64,000 nt of DNA from Saccharum officinarum (taxonomy: Eukaryota; Streptophyta; Magnoliopsida; Poales; Poaceae), in NCBI GenBank assembly GCA_020631735.1, contig CM036231.1:5111831-5175830 (forward strand). Direction: 5' to 3'. This document shows positions 19,801 through 30,738 of the stretch, one piece after another. The translations under genes and the position numbers were made by a program. Each line of letters begins with the position of its first letter. Within the stretch, counting starts at the first letter, position 1. The notes under the pieces are model-generated. The model saw nothing but the letters and a program-made list of their open reading frames with translations, did not search any database and was not told the DNA's origin.

Positions 19801-21607
19801 TTCTTCATCCGCTGGATCTTCTAACTTGTTATAATAGTTTACATCCTGGATAAGATAAAGAATTGTAGTTAGCAGTGAAACTAGAATATCGATGGCAACA
19901 ACAACAATAAAACCCCAAGAAAATTAGGGCAGGCCGACTGCTAGAGATGGAACCCAACATGAGCCACCAGCTCAAAGAGCAAAAAACATTGTACAAAATA
20001 AAAAGACATTACTAATAGTATATATTAATATAAATTTGAGAGTATATTGCGATCATACCATTACTATTACATGACAAGTAGAACACGCAAGTGAACCCTC
20101 ACATGCTCCTGCAGTAGCCACAATAGCAGGGAAGGTTATCATGAACTACAGCTGAAAATCAGTTGATAGAACATAAAAAGGAATGATTACGATACCTAAT
20201 GCATTGATGAAAAATGGTAAAACCATGGAACCAGGTGATTGAACATGACTAGTTTGTTTTTATATAAAAAAGATCCATATATTCTTATCACCAAGCATGA
20301 ACTGACTACAGAACCATAAAGGCAATAAGCACACTGGAAGGGAAGTGCACATTTCCTTAATATTTGTACCTTCAAGCTCTATGTCGTTTTCATGAGCAGC
20401 TTCCAATATGGACATTCCAACTGGAACACTTATCGTCTTTTCTGAGCCATCCTTGTTGACAAATGTTACCGAGATTCTGTGCACAATATGGAGAAAAACA
20501 ACCTCATCAATCAACAGAGGACTGCCTCTACCTTAAATAATTCTTGAAAGCTCAACACTAACAATTCAGTAAAACTGATCAAGCTATTGTTTAGTGCCAT
20601 CTATTCCTCTAGATGTGGAAGGAGCAGCTCCTTAAATGGAGAGGCAACAATAACAAAAGAATTCCATGTTAGAAGGATCTGGGCTAAGCTGTTACCTGGT
20701 TCCAAGATACAAAGACAACTAGGGAGTTCAAATTTCGTGATATATATAGGATGAAACAAGAGACAAATGCACTTACTTATCTTTTGGCTGACTGCTTTCA
20801 TCCTGCTCACCACTTGTTGCAGTTGACAAAAGGACATTCCGCTAAAAAATATAAACAAAAAATTAATACAAATAGATTTGAGAGAGAAATCATCACTCCT
20901 GCAGTACAAGGCTTTGTTTGCAGTTCTCCAAAAGATGCTAACTTTCTGAGGAAAAAGAATGCCAATCTTCTTTTGCAACAGCCATTTCAGAATGGGGAAT
21001 GCATAAATAGATTTATCGAATAAAAACCAAATCATGAAAATAATAGATATATTCCAAATGAATGTCGATTGACTAAGCAAATCAATAACTAGTAATATCT
21101 TTAAAATTAGCGGGAAAGAAGGTTAATTGGGGACATGTTCATCTAAATAAATTATCCACTGCCAATCTTTAATTCTTACCAACGATGATACAGTAGGGGT
21201 CACCACTGGGGTCGAATGCTGGTTAACATGACCTTGATACAAAATGCCTTGACTGCTTAGCAAATTTCCTGCCAGACAAATGTAGCAACAATCAATCAAC
21301 AATAGATAAGGAGACACAAAGCCTGCAGTGTTACAACATTAGCAATACATAAACTCAGGAGAATCCCAAAGCCAAAAATGCAAGAAACATTAGTATCAAC
21401 TGCAAGATTAACATTCCGAAGAATCATTGGGCTGGTCGAAGTTAGCAAAACTTCACCACAACTGATGAGCAATAAGCCAATAACGAGTATGCCACCAATA
21501 ACAGAGGGAAATGAACTAAGAGGAAAGTGAAGATACCAACCAGCTCTCGTCTCGGCTCTAGACTCGCGCAGGAGCCGCGCCCCGAGACGGGAGATCCTGG
21601 GTAACAT
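16853..21607 (-). CDS. MFDX: Mitochondrial adrenodoxin-type [2Fe-2S] ferredoxin (7 exons)
   Basis: Reading the minus strand, exons are 21607-21541, 21268-21180, 20841-20777, 20476-20370, 20108-20059, 19845-19763 and 16967-16853; all introns are GT..AG and phases join cleanly to 191 residues. Residues 1 to about 70 form an Arg-rich mitochondrial presequence ([20 protein letters not shown]). The ferredoxin domain begins [11 protein letters not shown]. Cluster ligands are Cys112, Cys118, Cys121 and Cys159 (C-x5-C-x2-C-x37-C), the adrenodoxin spacing. The C-terminal part [19 protein letters not shown] is diagnostic of the mitochondrial class. In plants these proteins pass electrons from an NADPH reductase to mitochondrial Fe-S and biotin synthesis. 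All four Cys are present, unlike the complex I bridge ferredoxin. The last intron is 2795 bp because of a LINE. It is divergent from NOG1. Confidence 0.93.
17150..19303 (+). mobile_element. RTE-clade LINE, 5'-truncated, antisense in the ferredoxin intron
   Basis: The element contains the reverse transcriptase and C-terminal part of an RTE LINE and ends in a (GTT)n microsatellite tail (about 19279-19301), the RTE-type 3' end. The endonuclease domain is absent, so it is 5' truncated near 17150. A target duplication could not be identified. It lies wholly inside intron 6 of the ferredoxin gene in the opposite orientation. Confidence 0.85.
17154..19172 (+). pseudogene. RTE LINE reverse transcriptase, one internal stop
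   Basis: The open frame runs 17154-18815 and, after a TGA at 18813-18815, continues in the same frame to 19172. RT motifs are in order: [18 protein letters not shown], the [16 protein letters not shown] block, [41 protein letters not shown] and FADDVVL (catalytic DD, about 18401-18412). The C-terminal part has [20 protein letters not shown] and a terminal NVPEP. The single stop is compatible with one C-to-T transition in a CpG, so decay is slight. The start given is only the first open codon. Confidence 0.88.
19329..19472. mobile_element. Stowaway MITE in the ferredoxin intron
   Basis: A 144-bp element has long inverted ends (CTCCCCCCGTTCCAAATTAT at left, mirrored ATAATTTGGAACGGAGGGAG at right) and TA on both sides. 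Nearly the whole element can fold on itself. It sits 25 bp beyond the LINE tail. Confidence 0.9.
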
Positions 21608-21990
21608 CGCGGCAGCTGATCCTGCTCCCTCCCCGAACCCTAGAACAGCGTACAAGACAATGAATCAGCGCAACAACCACAGAGCGCTGGGCGAGCAATC
21701 AGCAGGGCTCAGCTAGCCGGCGCCACAAAAACGAGGTGAACTCACGGGGAAGCTGGGAGACCGAACCGTCCGGAAGCGGCGGGAACCAGCCGCGTGACCT
21801 CCTCTCCACGACGGCGGGAAGGACGGGGAAGGCGACGAGTTGGGGTGCGGCCGTGAGACGCCGTGCCGTGGAGGAGTTTGGAGTCAGAAGCCGCCGCCAC
21901 CGCAGGATATGGGCCATGCGGCCCATTGAAGGAAATATGTATATAAGCTGAAAAAGCCCAGCCCATCAACGCCCAGGCTATAAGACTCGA
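21608..21990. promoter_or_regulatory. Divergent promoter of MFDX and NOG1
   Basis: The ferredoxin ATG (21607, minus) and the NOG1 transcript start (about 21970, plus) face away from each other. For NOG1 there is a TATATAA at 21940-21946, TGGGCC at 21910 and GGCCCA at 21920 (site II type elements), more GCCCA copies at 21956-21975, and a CCCTAACCCT telo-box-like motif at 22000. Site II and telo-box pairs are known from plant ribosome-biogenesis promoters. Start sites are inferred. Confidence 0.6.
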
Positions 21991-22530
21991 AGAAACCCGC
22001 CCTAACCCTCCCTTCTCCCCGTCCGCCGCCAGAGGGGGACGCCTGCGCCGCCTCCACCATCACTTGCCGGAGGGGACGCGACCTCTCCCGGCGACAAGTC
22101 GGTCCTCTTCCTCCGGGCTCCTCACAAGGTAAGCAGCGCCCCGTGCCCGTATACCTCATCCTTTCTCTTTGCGCGTGTGCTTCTCTATGGTTTTATCGAT
22201 CGGAGCTGTTCATAATTTTGTTGTGGGATCTGGTGTACTGTTTCCTGTAATCCGTAGCGATCAGTTAGATATGGTTTTCATTGTTTTGAGCGAGAGTTGA
22301 GTTGTTTGATCGGTTGATATGTTAGCGATCAATTAGCTGCTGCTTAGACGTGACATGGGAGAATTAATGTTCAGGATGGGTGTATACGAATGCTATGGTT
22401 GTTCGAGCATGACCACTGCAACCTTCAATTAGTTTTGTGCTGTTTTTTCTGTGTGGATTTTGTGCAGCCAATCAAGGTTGTTTTGTTCTTAGCCATGCTA
22501 AGGATGCATGTAGTCTCTTATTGGCATATT

Positions 22531-23080
22531 GGCCTTGCCCTGGTTTAGTTCCCCTAATTCTCCCCTAAATTTCACTGTGCAAAAAGAAGATTCCCTGTCA
22601 CATCAAAATGTCGGCAAATGCATGGAGTACTAAATGTTGATAAAATAAAAAACTAATTGCACAGTTTTGTTGTACTTTGCGAGATGAACATTTTAAGCCT
22701 AGTTAGTCAAAATTTGGATAATTTTTACCAAATACAATCGAAATGCTACAGAAATTCTGATACAGTGTTTTTCTCCCCAATTCACCGAACTAAACGAGGC
22801 CCTTGTTTAGTTCCCAATTTCCCCCCAAATTGCACTATGCAAAAAGGAGATTCCCCATCACATCAAAATGTCGGCAAATGCATGGAGTACTAAATGTAGA
22901 TGAAATTAAAAACTAATTGCACAGTTTTGCTGTACTTTGCGAGACGAACATTTTGAGTCTAATTAATCAATTTTTGGACAATTTTTTACACTAAAAACAA
23001 AAGCTGCTACAGTGTTCCGGCAGGAACACTGTAGCAGCCAGAGCCGAATCGGGACACCCGATTCTGGAATTGAACACGGC
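22531..23080 (+). mobile_element. Tandem MITE dimer in the NOG1 leader intron
   Basis: Two head-to-tail copies of the CACATCAAAATG Tourist-like family meet at about 22800 (CTAAACGAGGCCCTTGTTTAG). The whole block starts GGCCTTG and ends ACACGGCC with ATT on both sides (22528-22530, 23081-23083), suggesting insertion as one unit. Confidence 0.6.
23003..23038. repeat. Perfect 16-bp hairpin
   Basis: GCTGCTACAGTGTTCC is followed by GGCA and its exact reverse complement. It lies near the right end of the second MITE copy. Confidence 0.95.
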
Positions 23081-23535
23081 CATTGCCTTTCCTATCTTAG
23101 CTTTAATTGAAAATTCATTCTTGCAATATGATTTGGGCTTGCCTAGTCGCCTTAGGTTTGGCTGATGCCAGTTACAATTATTTTCTGATAGTATTATTGC
23201 TGTGCGTCATAGCAAGGTGCTGTGTGATTTAAATTGGTTTCTTGCCATGGAGTGTTCTAAAGCAATAGTTTGTCAGTGCGCCAATAGCATGCTCAACTTA
23301 ATATGGAAATTGGTTGTCTTTATGTTTGGTCTGATTTGGTGTTTTCAACTTAATCTGCACCTTCATCTGGAGATGCATATTGACACTATTTTATAATCAT
23401 TTCAAAATGAATGCTTGCAAACATTGTTTGTAGGTTATGTCATCTTACAATTTCTTATTCCTTATTATTATGCTGTGCAGTGTTCTCATTGTTCTCGTTT
23501 TACAGGAAGTGGTATTCAAGTTCTGTATCACCAAG

Positions 23536-25551
23536 ATGGTGCAGTACAATTTCAAGAAGATCACTGTTGTCCCTCCTGGGAAGGACTTCATTGACATAAT
23601 CTTGTCCCGCACCCAAAGGCAGACGCCGACTGTTGTCCACAAGGGATATGCTATCAACCGCATTCGTCAGTTTTATATGCGCAAGGTTAGGTATTCCCAG
23701 CAGAACTTCTATGAAAAGCTCTCCACCATCATCGATGAGTTTCCTCGACTGGATGACATCCACCCTTTCTATGGTGATCTCCTCCACGTGCTCTACAACA
23801 AGGATCACTACAAGCTTGCCCTGGGTCAGATCAACACAGCTAGGAACATCATTGCAAAGATATCCAAGGACTACTTGAGGCTGCTCAAGTATGGAGACTC
23901 CCTGTACCGGTGCAAGTGTCTAAAGGTGGCTGCACTAGGTCGCATGTGCACTGTCGTGAAGAGGATCAGTCCTAGTTTGGCTTACTTAGAGCAGATCAGG
24001 CAGCACATGGCCAGGCTTCCATCCATAGATCCGAACACCCGTACTGTTCTGATTTGTGGATATCCAAATGTGGGGAAGAGTTCTTTCATGAACAAGGTTA
24101 CAAGGGCAGATGTGGATGTCCAGCCGTATGCCTTTACAACAAAATCCCTGTTTGTTGGTCATACAGATTACAAGTACCTGCGCTACCAAGTGATTGACAC
24201 ACCAGGTATACTTGATCGGCCTTTTGAAGATAGGAACATCATAGAAATGTGCAGCATCACTGCTCTGGCACACTTGAGGGCTGCGGTGTTGTTCTTTCTG
24301 GACATCTCTGGATCTTGTGGATACAGTATTGGTCAGCAAGCTGCACTCTTCCACAGTATAAAGTCTCTGTTCATGAATAAGCCTTTGGTCATTGTGTGCA
24401 ACAAGACTGACTTGCAGCCACTTGAAGGGCTTTCTGAGGATGACATGAAGCTAGTCATGGAGATGAAGGCAGAGGCTATGAAGACTATAACCCAAGCTGG
24501 TGGTCCTAATGAAGAGGGTGTTTTGTTGACTATGAGCACTTTAACTGATGATGGTGTAATGGCTGTCAAAAATGCTGCATGCGAGAGGCTGCTTGAACAG
24601 AGGGTGGATGTGAAGATGAAGTCAAAGAAGATGATGGATTGTTTGAATAGGTTTCATGTTGCTGTTCCAAAGCCTCGTGACAACAAGGAGAGGCCTGTTT
24701 GCATCCCTCAGGCTGTTCTGGAAGCTAGGGCGAATGCTGCTGGCGCTGCAAAGGAAAAGAAGAAGCTTGAGAAGGACATCGAGAATGAGAATGGAGGTGC
24801 TGGGGTCTATTCTGCAAGTCTCAAGAAACATTATATATTGGCTAATGATGAATGGAAGGAGGATATTCTTCCAGAGATACTGGATGGTCACAACGTTGCC
24901 GATTTTCTTGATCCAGATATCCTTGTAAGGTGTGAAGAGTTGGAAAGAGAGGAAGGGCTTCGTCTGGAAGAACAAGCTGCAGAAGATGCTTTCCAGATTG
25001 ATGGTCATGAACTAACTCAGGAACAGAAGGAGATTTTGGCTCAGATTAGGAAGAAGAAGGCATTACTCATCCAAGAACATAGAATGAAGAAGAGAACTGC
25101 AGAAAGCCGTCCTATTGTCCCTAGAAAGTTTGACAAAGATAGGAAATTCACAACTGATAGGATGGGACGTCAGCTTTCCTCCATGGGTGTGGATCCTAGT
25201 GCTGCCATGAATAGAGCTCGCAGCCAATCTAGGGGTCGCAAGCGTGAGAGGTCAGTGAGCAGAGCTGCAGCTGATGGTGACGGTATGGAGATAGATGGCC
25301 AGCAATCCAACAAGAAACTGCGTCTGACATCAAGGTCTAGGTCGAGGTCACGGGCTCCTGAGGAGGTCATTCCTGGAGAAGGATTCAAGGACTCTGAGCA
25401 GAAGAAGAAGGCTATCAAGAAAGCGAAGGCCGCTACTAGGAACAGGAACAAGGATGCTCGCCGTGGAGAGGCTGACCGCGTTATTCCCACTTTGAAACCA
25501 AAGCATCTGTTCTCTGGGAAACGCACTCTTGGAAAGACAAGCAGGCGATAA
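23536..25551 (+). CDS. NOG1: NOG1, nucleolar GTP-binding protein 1
   Basis: This is an intronless frame of 671 residues starting MVQYNFKKITVVPPGKDF, the conserved NOG1 start; the open frame extends upstream but that part is leader and intron. An N-terminal helical domain (1 to about 165) precedes an Obg-type GTPase: G1 GYPNVGKSS at 175-183, G3 DTPG at 221-224, G4 NKTD at 289-292. The NOG C-terminal region follows (VAVPKPRDNKERP onward), then a basic Arg/Ser-rich tail (SRSRSRSR) and a Lys-rich end. NOG1 binds pre-60S particles and is needed for large-subunit maturation in nucleolus and nucleoplasm. Length matches plant homologues and no frame damage is seen. A two-exon transcript with a leader intron is inferred. 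Confidence 0.97.
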   Translation: MVQYNFKKITVVPPGKDFIDIILSRTQRQTPTVVHKGYAINRIRQFYMRKVRYSQQNFYEKLSTIIDEFPRLDDIHPFYGDLLHVLYNKDHYKLALGQINTARNIIAKISKDYLRLLKYGDSLYRCKCLKVAALGRMCTVVKRISPSLAYLEQIRQHMARLPSIDPNTRTVLICGYPNVGKSSFMNKVTRADVDVQPYAFTTKSLFVGHTDYKYLRYQVIDTPGILDRPFEDRNIIEMCSITALAHLRAAVLFFLDISGSCGYSIGQQAALFHSIKSLFMNKPLVIVCNKTDLQPLEGLSEDDMKLVMEMKAEAMKTITQAGGPNEEGVLLTMSTLTDDGVMAVKNAACERLLEQRVDVKMKSKKMMDCLNRFHVAVPKPRDNKERPVCIPQAVLEARANAAGAAKEKKKLEKDIENENGGAGVYSASLKKHYILANDEWKEDILPEILDGHNVADFLDPDILVRCEELEREEGLRLEEQAAEDAFQIDGHELTQEQKEILAQIRKKKALLIQEHRMKKRTAESRPIVPRKFDKDRKFTTDRMGRQLSSMGVDPSAAMNRARSQSRGRKRERSVSRAAADGDGMEIDGQQSNKKLRLTSRSRSRSRAPEEVIPGEGFKDSEQKKKAIKKAKAATRNRNKDARRGEADRVIPTLKPKHLFSGKRTLGKTSRR

Positions 25552-27066
25552 GCTCAGCACCTCACTTTATCTGGTTGGTCATTTTTGCAATCAAACTTCT
25601 GTGTTGGCTTTCTTTGCTCTACTATTCTGTCCTGATATTGAGTTTTCCCTGTCTTGCTTTCTTTGTTCTACTATTGTGTCCTGATATTGAGTTTCCCTGT
25701 CTTGCTTTCTTTGTTCTATTATTGAGTCCTGATATTGAGTTTTCCTGTTTTTACTATTGCAGGTAGTAAAGGACTGGTGCAATTTTGGTGTGGGCAATTT
25801 GATGAAACAGGAGCTTTTGTGTTCAGCCAGCACTTATTTATGCTACTATTTATGAAATATGTCTTGCTGTATCGTGGTCCTCTTGCTAGTTTATACATGT
25901 ATTGCTCTGAATTGGTTTGGCTACTATATATTAGCTTTCTGGTGTTAATTTCTCTTGAATGGTACGAATTTATTCATCTCTCTCCTACTTGAAAAGTCTG
26001 TATTGTGTCCGTGAGATCTCACCATCGATCCTTCTCTGTGCTGCTGTGTGGCAGGAATTCTCTTAATTATGCTTTTGATTTTAATCAATTAGTGGCTCAC
26101 CATGGATTTTCTTCTTCCTCTGTGCTGCTGTGTGGCAGGATTTTTCTTAATTATGCTTTTGATTTTAGTCTGCTTAGGTCCTTAGTGAGACTGATAATGT
26201 GGTCCATGTCACTGATAATGTGGTCCATGTCACCATTTGCTACTATTTTTGCTCCTCCTAGATTCAGGTTCAGAGTTCTAATCCAGTTCTAGTTTGTTCA
26301 AGATTGGTTCAGAGTTCTAATCCTGGGTGTCACACCAAATAGAAGGCTCTGCAACCATAGTTAAATTTAGTAGTTCATAGTATAATCAACTGCTGAACTT
26401 GGGTGATTTTCAATAGAATGAATTGCATGATTTGGAATTGAATTGCTATTGTTAAATGATTGTTTAGAAATTCGGTTGGTAATGCATAGTTGTGCCACAA
26501 CCAGAGATACATATAGGAGAACCGGATTTTTTTTTCTTTCCCAAAAAATATCCTCTCCATGTAGGAGAAGGTAAATGCATGGATTATCCATCTATTTGCA
26601 GAGCTGTGACTGGAGAGTAGGTCGATTTTGGAGGGGAAACATAAAAATGAGGGAGCATGGATTAGCCATCTATTTGCAGAGCTGTGACAGACTTTAGGGT
26701 CTATTTGCAGAGCGGTGACTTGTGCTTGAGGGTCGATTTTGGAGGGGAAACGTAAAGAGGGAGCAGGATCAGTTGCAGAGCTCGAGAAAAATACTTGTGC
26801 TTCAAATCCAGATTGTGGACCTCTGAATGTAGCAGATTGTGGTACTTAGTGGTGATAGGAGGTTGTGGTCTTTCGAATGTAGCAGTCTCCTGTACAAGGA
26901 GTCATTAATTTGATGCTGGTCCAGAAATAATCTATGTGGCTACTATATAAGGAGTTGATCGTGAACTAACCTATTGCTCACTGCAAACATAATAACTCTT
27001 TTTATGTTCAATAATTACAAAGCAAACACTATCTTTATTGGTCTGTGCTTTTGTCTACAAGATCTC
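25552..27066. other. NOG1 3' region with local duplications
   Basis: A 48-49 bp unit (CCTGATATTGAGTTT...) repeats three times at 25631-25760 and is followed by TATTGCAG|GTAGTAAAGG, a possible 3'UTR intron acceptor. Further short direct repeats occur at 26026-26171, 26199-26230 and 26583-26760. No coding gene is supported. Confidence 0.6.
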
Positions 27067-27069
27067 TTA

Positions 27070-27198
27070 AGGGCCGTTCGGCTGGAATTATAAGCCGACT
27101 GAAAAATACTGTTGGCTGATTTTTTGTAAGAGAAAAATACTATTTCGGCTGAAAAAACAAGCCGAATAAGACGGATTATAAGCGAGACGAACATGGCC
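27070..27198. mobile_element. Short Tourist-like MITE
   Basis: About 129 bp start AGGGCCGTTCGGC and end CGAACATGGCC, with TTA at 27067-27069 and 27199-27201. It is related to the 16330 and 29450 elements. Confidence 0.6.
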
Positions 27199-27201
27199 TT
27201 A

Positions 27202-28765
27202 GATGGGTCTCCAAGGTGCGAGTCTGGACTTCCTTGAAGGCTAGTATTTTATTGACTAATTTTCTGAACCTTGGTTTGATTAGTAGTGCCTCAAAGATCC
27301 CCTGGTGCCCTTATATTTGGTAAAACCCTGACGACAAATGCAAATTGTGGTTTACCAATGAAAATATCTCCAGTGGTGTATCGGACTTATCATATTGTTT
27401 GAGCAGCTTTTTGCATATCTTTTCAACTTATCATATTTACCGCTAGAAACAAGGATAGTGACACATGGCAATGTGATCGAGACAAGTGGTGAAGCTCCAA
27501 TAATAGCGGCAATGTGATCGAGATAAGTGGTGAAGCTCCAATAATAGCTCTAGTGAGGTGTTTGAGAAAATGCTTCTTGGGTTTGGTCAGCAGCATTTTG
27601 CTATGTTGCTACTTTTCTGGTTTCTGCCTCCTTTGGTGTCCGAGTCTGTACAACTGTGTGTTTTATGCAGTTTGAACACATGATTTTTTTTGAGCCATAG
27701 GATGAAGATCAAACAGCCTCTAGTCTTCTTCTACCTCCAGACCTTAGCCTCCTGCCGCCATCCACCGCCCCGCCCTTGGCCGTGGCTATGTCGGCATAAA
27801 TCACAAGTAACAAAGAGCACGGCTGTATCGGCACAAATCACAAGAAATATTTTTTTTTCTATGAAAGGACAAAGATAAAATACGGGGAAGAGGCTTGTCG
27901 GAACCCTAACCACCGCCACTGTCGTTTGTGTCTCTGGTCAGCACAGATTCAGGAAGAGGAGGAGGAGGAGAAGACCTACCTTGACGGATCCGCCATGTCT
28001 GTGGCCGGATCCACCATGGCCAGCGAGCTCGCACGCGGGCTCGGGTAGGGCTCGCCGGCGCCGGGGAGAGAGAGAGGGGGGAGGAGTGTCAGTGAGAGAG
28101 AGGAGCGTCGGGGATCGCGGAGAGATAGAGATGCGTCGGAGTTGTGCGACGGAGGAGCGTCGCCTCGCCTTGCTTGTTTTAATCGGAGAAATCGGGTGTG
28201 GGCCTACACTCAGAGACACAGTAAAAATCGTGTGTCACCGGCTCTGAAAACACACGGGTGAGCGTTAGCATTTCTGTTGGCGTCTTCAACAACCTGACTT
28301 AACTCAACAGGGAGTCTGTCACTGGTTCGGCGCCGTGCTAGGCAGTGTCAATGTCGGGATCATCGGCGCAGGGGCAGAAAGGGCGGCCATGACGGCTGGA
28401 GCTGGATGGTAGCTGCCTGGCAATCTGAACAGGGAGCACTACTACTGCTATTACTTGGTCCTGGCGTTGCTGTGCACGAACGTCGTGTACGGTTGTGCGG
28501 CTGGGCGTACAAACATGAAGGGCAGGGCTGGGCGTACAAAGAGGAAGGGCAGAACCGGGTGGCTACCAAGTGACAGCGCCACCGTGGAGGACAAGCAGAA
28601 GCAGCACAAAGCTGTTGTCATCCACAACCTGTTTGACGGAATACAGTCAACAGCTGCCCCAGTGAGCCAGCCAAGTAAGCATGACACGTCAGCATGTGAA
28701 GCCCCACTTGGAGGTATGAACCTAAGTGGGCCATCCCCTGCTTTGTGCTGCGTTGTATGGAAGAA
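27202..28765. other. Spacer without a supported gene
   Basis: It contains a 39-bp tandem duplication (GGCAATGTGATCGAGA, about 27465-27548) and a GC-rich patch at 27960-28110 with overlapping open frames. None of the frames shows a domain I recognise. Confidence 0.45.
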
Positions 28766-28774
28766 GGGTGAAAA

Positions 28775-29140
28775 ACATATGTTGCAACCGTTTGTTTTGA
28801 ATGTTGCAATTGTTTCAGAGGTATGTTGCAAGTGTTCTATACGGATGTTGCAAAAGTAGACCGGAATGTTGCACATGTTTCAATGACTGTACACATATGT
28901 TGTAAGCTCCTATTCTCAATATTTCATCTGTTTTTTTCCAACGTATGTTGCAAGCGTGTTTATCTAGATATTGTATATGTTTTCACATATATGATGCAAG
29001 TGTTTTATCTGAATGTTGCATATGTTTATAATGGTTTTAAGTGTTTTTCAAGTATTTTTACAAGTGTTTCAGACGCATGTTTCAAATGCTTCATTTATTT
29101 TCAGACGTATGTTGCATCTAAATGTTTCAAAACTAGAGCG
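28775..29140 (+). repeat. Array of degenerate ATGTTGCAAGTGTTT motifs
   Basis: The core TGTTGCA or a close variant recurs roughly every 25-40 bp, usually followed by a GTGTTT-like half. The array leads into a GC-rich block ending in the inverted sequence GCTAGCGTTCGGACGTCC GGGCGCTAGC (29336-29363). This looks like the internal part of a grass DNA transposon, possibly Mutator-like, but no ends are proven. Confidence 0.5.
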
Positions 29141-29449
29141 AGTGTTGCATCTCCCTCCTCGCCTTTCTCCTGTCTCACCTCGGTGTCAAGCGCTAGTAGG
29201 CGGAGGCGGTTCCTACTGGCGTGGGCAGGCCCCACGTGCTTGCGGGCTGGCGCAACAGACGAGGCGTGGGCGGCCATACGCGGGACGCGGGATGGGGGGC
29301 AGCGGCGCAGGCGTCCGAATGGGAGGGGGAGAGGGCTAGCGTTCGGACGTCCGGGCGCTAGCCATGCCCTAATTAAAACCCTCGTAAGTTAACGAACCTC
29401 TGGTCGTATTTAAAAGAAAATCTATACACATAACTTTCTAAAAGTATAC

Positions 29450-29557
29450 GGCCCTGTTCGCTTGAACTTATCAGCTGTACCGTTTCAGTGAAATAACAGT
29501 GTTTTTCTATAACAACAAATCAGCATCAGCCGTTTTTCCAGCCAATCGAATAGGGCC
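29450..29557. mobile_element. Short MITE (GGCCCTGTTCG ends)
   Basis: GGCCCTGTTCGCTTG at left and CAATCGAATAGGGCC at right form inverted ends around an internal ATAACAGTGTTTTTCTAT. A target duplication is not clear. Confidence 0.6.
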
Positions 29558-30738
29558 ATTAATTTCCAAAAGTTCAGCAAAATCAAATGTTGAAAATGAC
29601 ATTTCTTGTTAATGAAAGGGGTAGTTATGTAACTTGTTAAAGTATCATTCATGGAATCAAAGTTTTTTAAAAAAACTCGATCTGCGGGGGCTTGACAGCT
29701 TCCGGGTATTCCGGCTTAAAAAAAGATATTCTCACGCAGATCGAGAAAATCCCCGAACCCTCGCCCCATTCATACACAGGGTGGAATCAAAGTTTAGACT
29801 TGGCACAGTATCCAGGCTTAGGACCAATTATTTTGTCGTCAGCCGAGCTGTAAACGAATAAATTCCAAACATCACTGATTGCCGTATCACGTGATCCAGG
29901 AAGTTTTTGATGCGAAATGTATCGCACAAAAACCCTTGAATCTGAAATGCACAGCAACTGCCTAAGCCAGTGTTCAGCATCAATTTGCTCTAGACTTGAA
30001 CGATGAAAACGAGAAGAACGATCGATGCACTGCAATCATGAAACAAAAAAGACGGCACAGTTAGGGTGTCAGTGAAATAACTGGCTCTGCTCACGTGCTT
30101 ATGATGGATGCATGCCAAAATCGTGTAGGAAGAACCTCTTGGTGATTTGGCGTGCAGAACTGGTTCCTTCAGTTCAGAACTCGCAGGGTAAGATGGCCCA
30201 ATGCTTTGCAAGGACCCAACTGCACACCATTACAATACATAAGCTTCAATTTGTTGCTAGTCAAAAATCTGACAAATGGGAGCATCACAATGTCCTACCC
30301 TGTGTTCCTAGTTTGGAACAGATACAGGCATTCTTGGTTTCTTATAGAAGATTATCACCAAATGGAATAGAAAAATTGGCAGCCTAGTGTTTGTGTGCAG
30401 TGGTGGTAATAACTAGTAAGTATGCCATCCATTTATTCAGTTACTCTCTGAGGATTAACAATGTTTAACCATGGAAAATATTCAGTTACTATCCAAATGC
30501 AGAGGATCACTTGTTCAGACAAACAGCATCTGAATCTATTATGCACAGTGCTTCTTTGGCCCTCTTTGTTTGGGCTTTTGAACCCGCTTTTGCTTTTGAA
30601 AAAGCCAAAAACAAATCAAAGGGGTCAAAAACCACACCTGCTTTAGGCCAAAAACTGCTCGCCTACCAGACAGGGTAGAAGAATTACCATGTGGAGAGAT
30701 GACATAACTGCTGTCCAGATCATCTGATGAGTCCACTG
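29558..30738. other. Spacer downstream of the CIP7-like gene
   Basis: No gene is supported. A short GGCCCTCTTTGTTTGGG segment near 30556 looks like a MITE end. Confidence 0.4.

Larger units (their letters stand above)
21970..23535 (+). other. NOG1 5'UTR with a 1.4 kb intron
   Basis: The leader exon ends at CTCACAAG|GTAAGC (donor 22129). The acceptor TTTTACAG ends at 23505, 30 bp before the ATG; an alternative TGTGCAG ends at 23480. The intron carries a MITE dimer (22531-23080). No coding sequence is seen. Confidence 0.65.

Noticed and set aside
20880..20960. Possible extra ferredoxin exon near 20940
   Set aside because: Exons 2 and 3 join directly in phase, and the candidate would interrupt the reading frame without adding a conserved part.
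23437..23535. Upstream extension of the NOG1 frame by 33 residues
   Set aside because: The family start MVQYNFKKI is at 23536, and the upstream part contains pyrimidine-rich intron sequence and the splice acceptor.
28775..29140. CRISPR-like repeat array
   Set aside because: The motifs are degenerate with irregular spacing, in a plant nuclear genome; no direct repeat-spacer structure exists.
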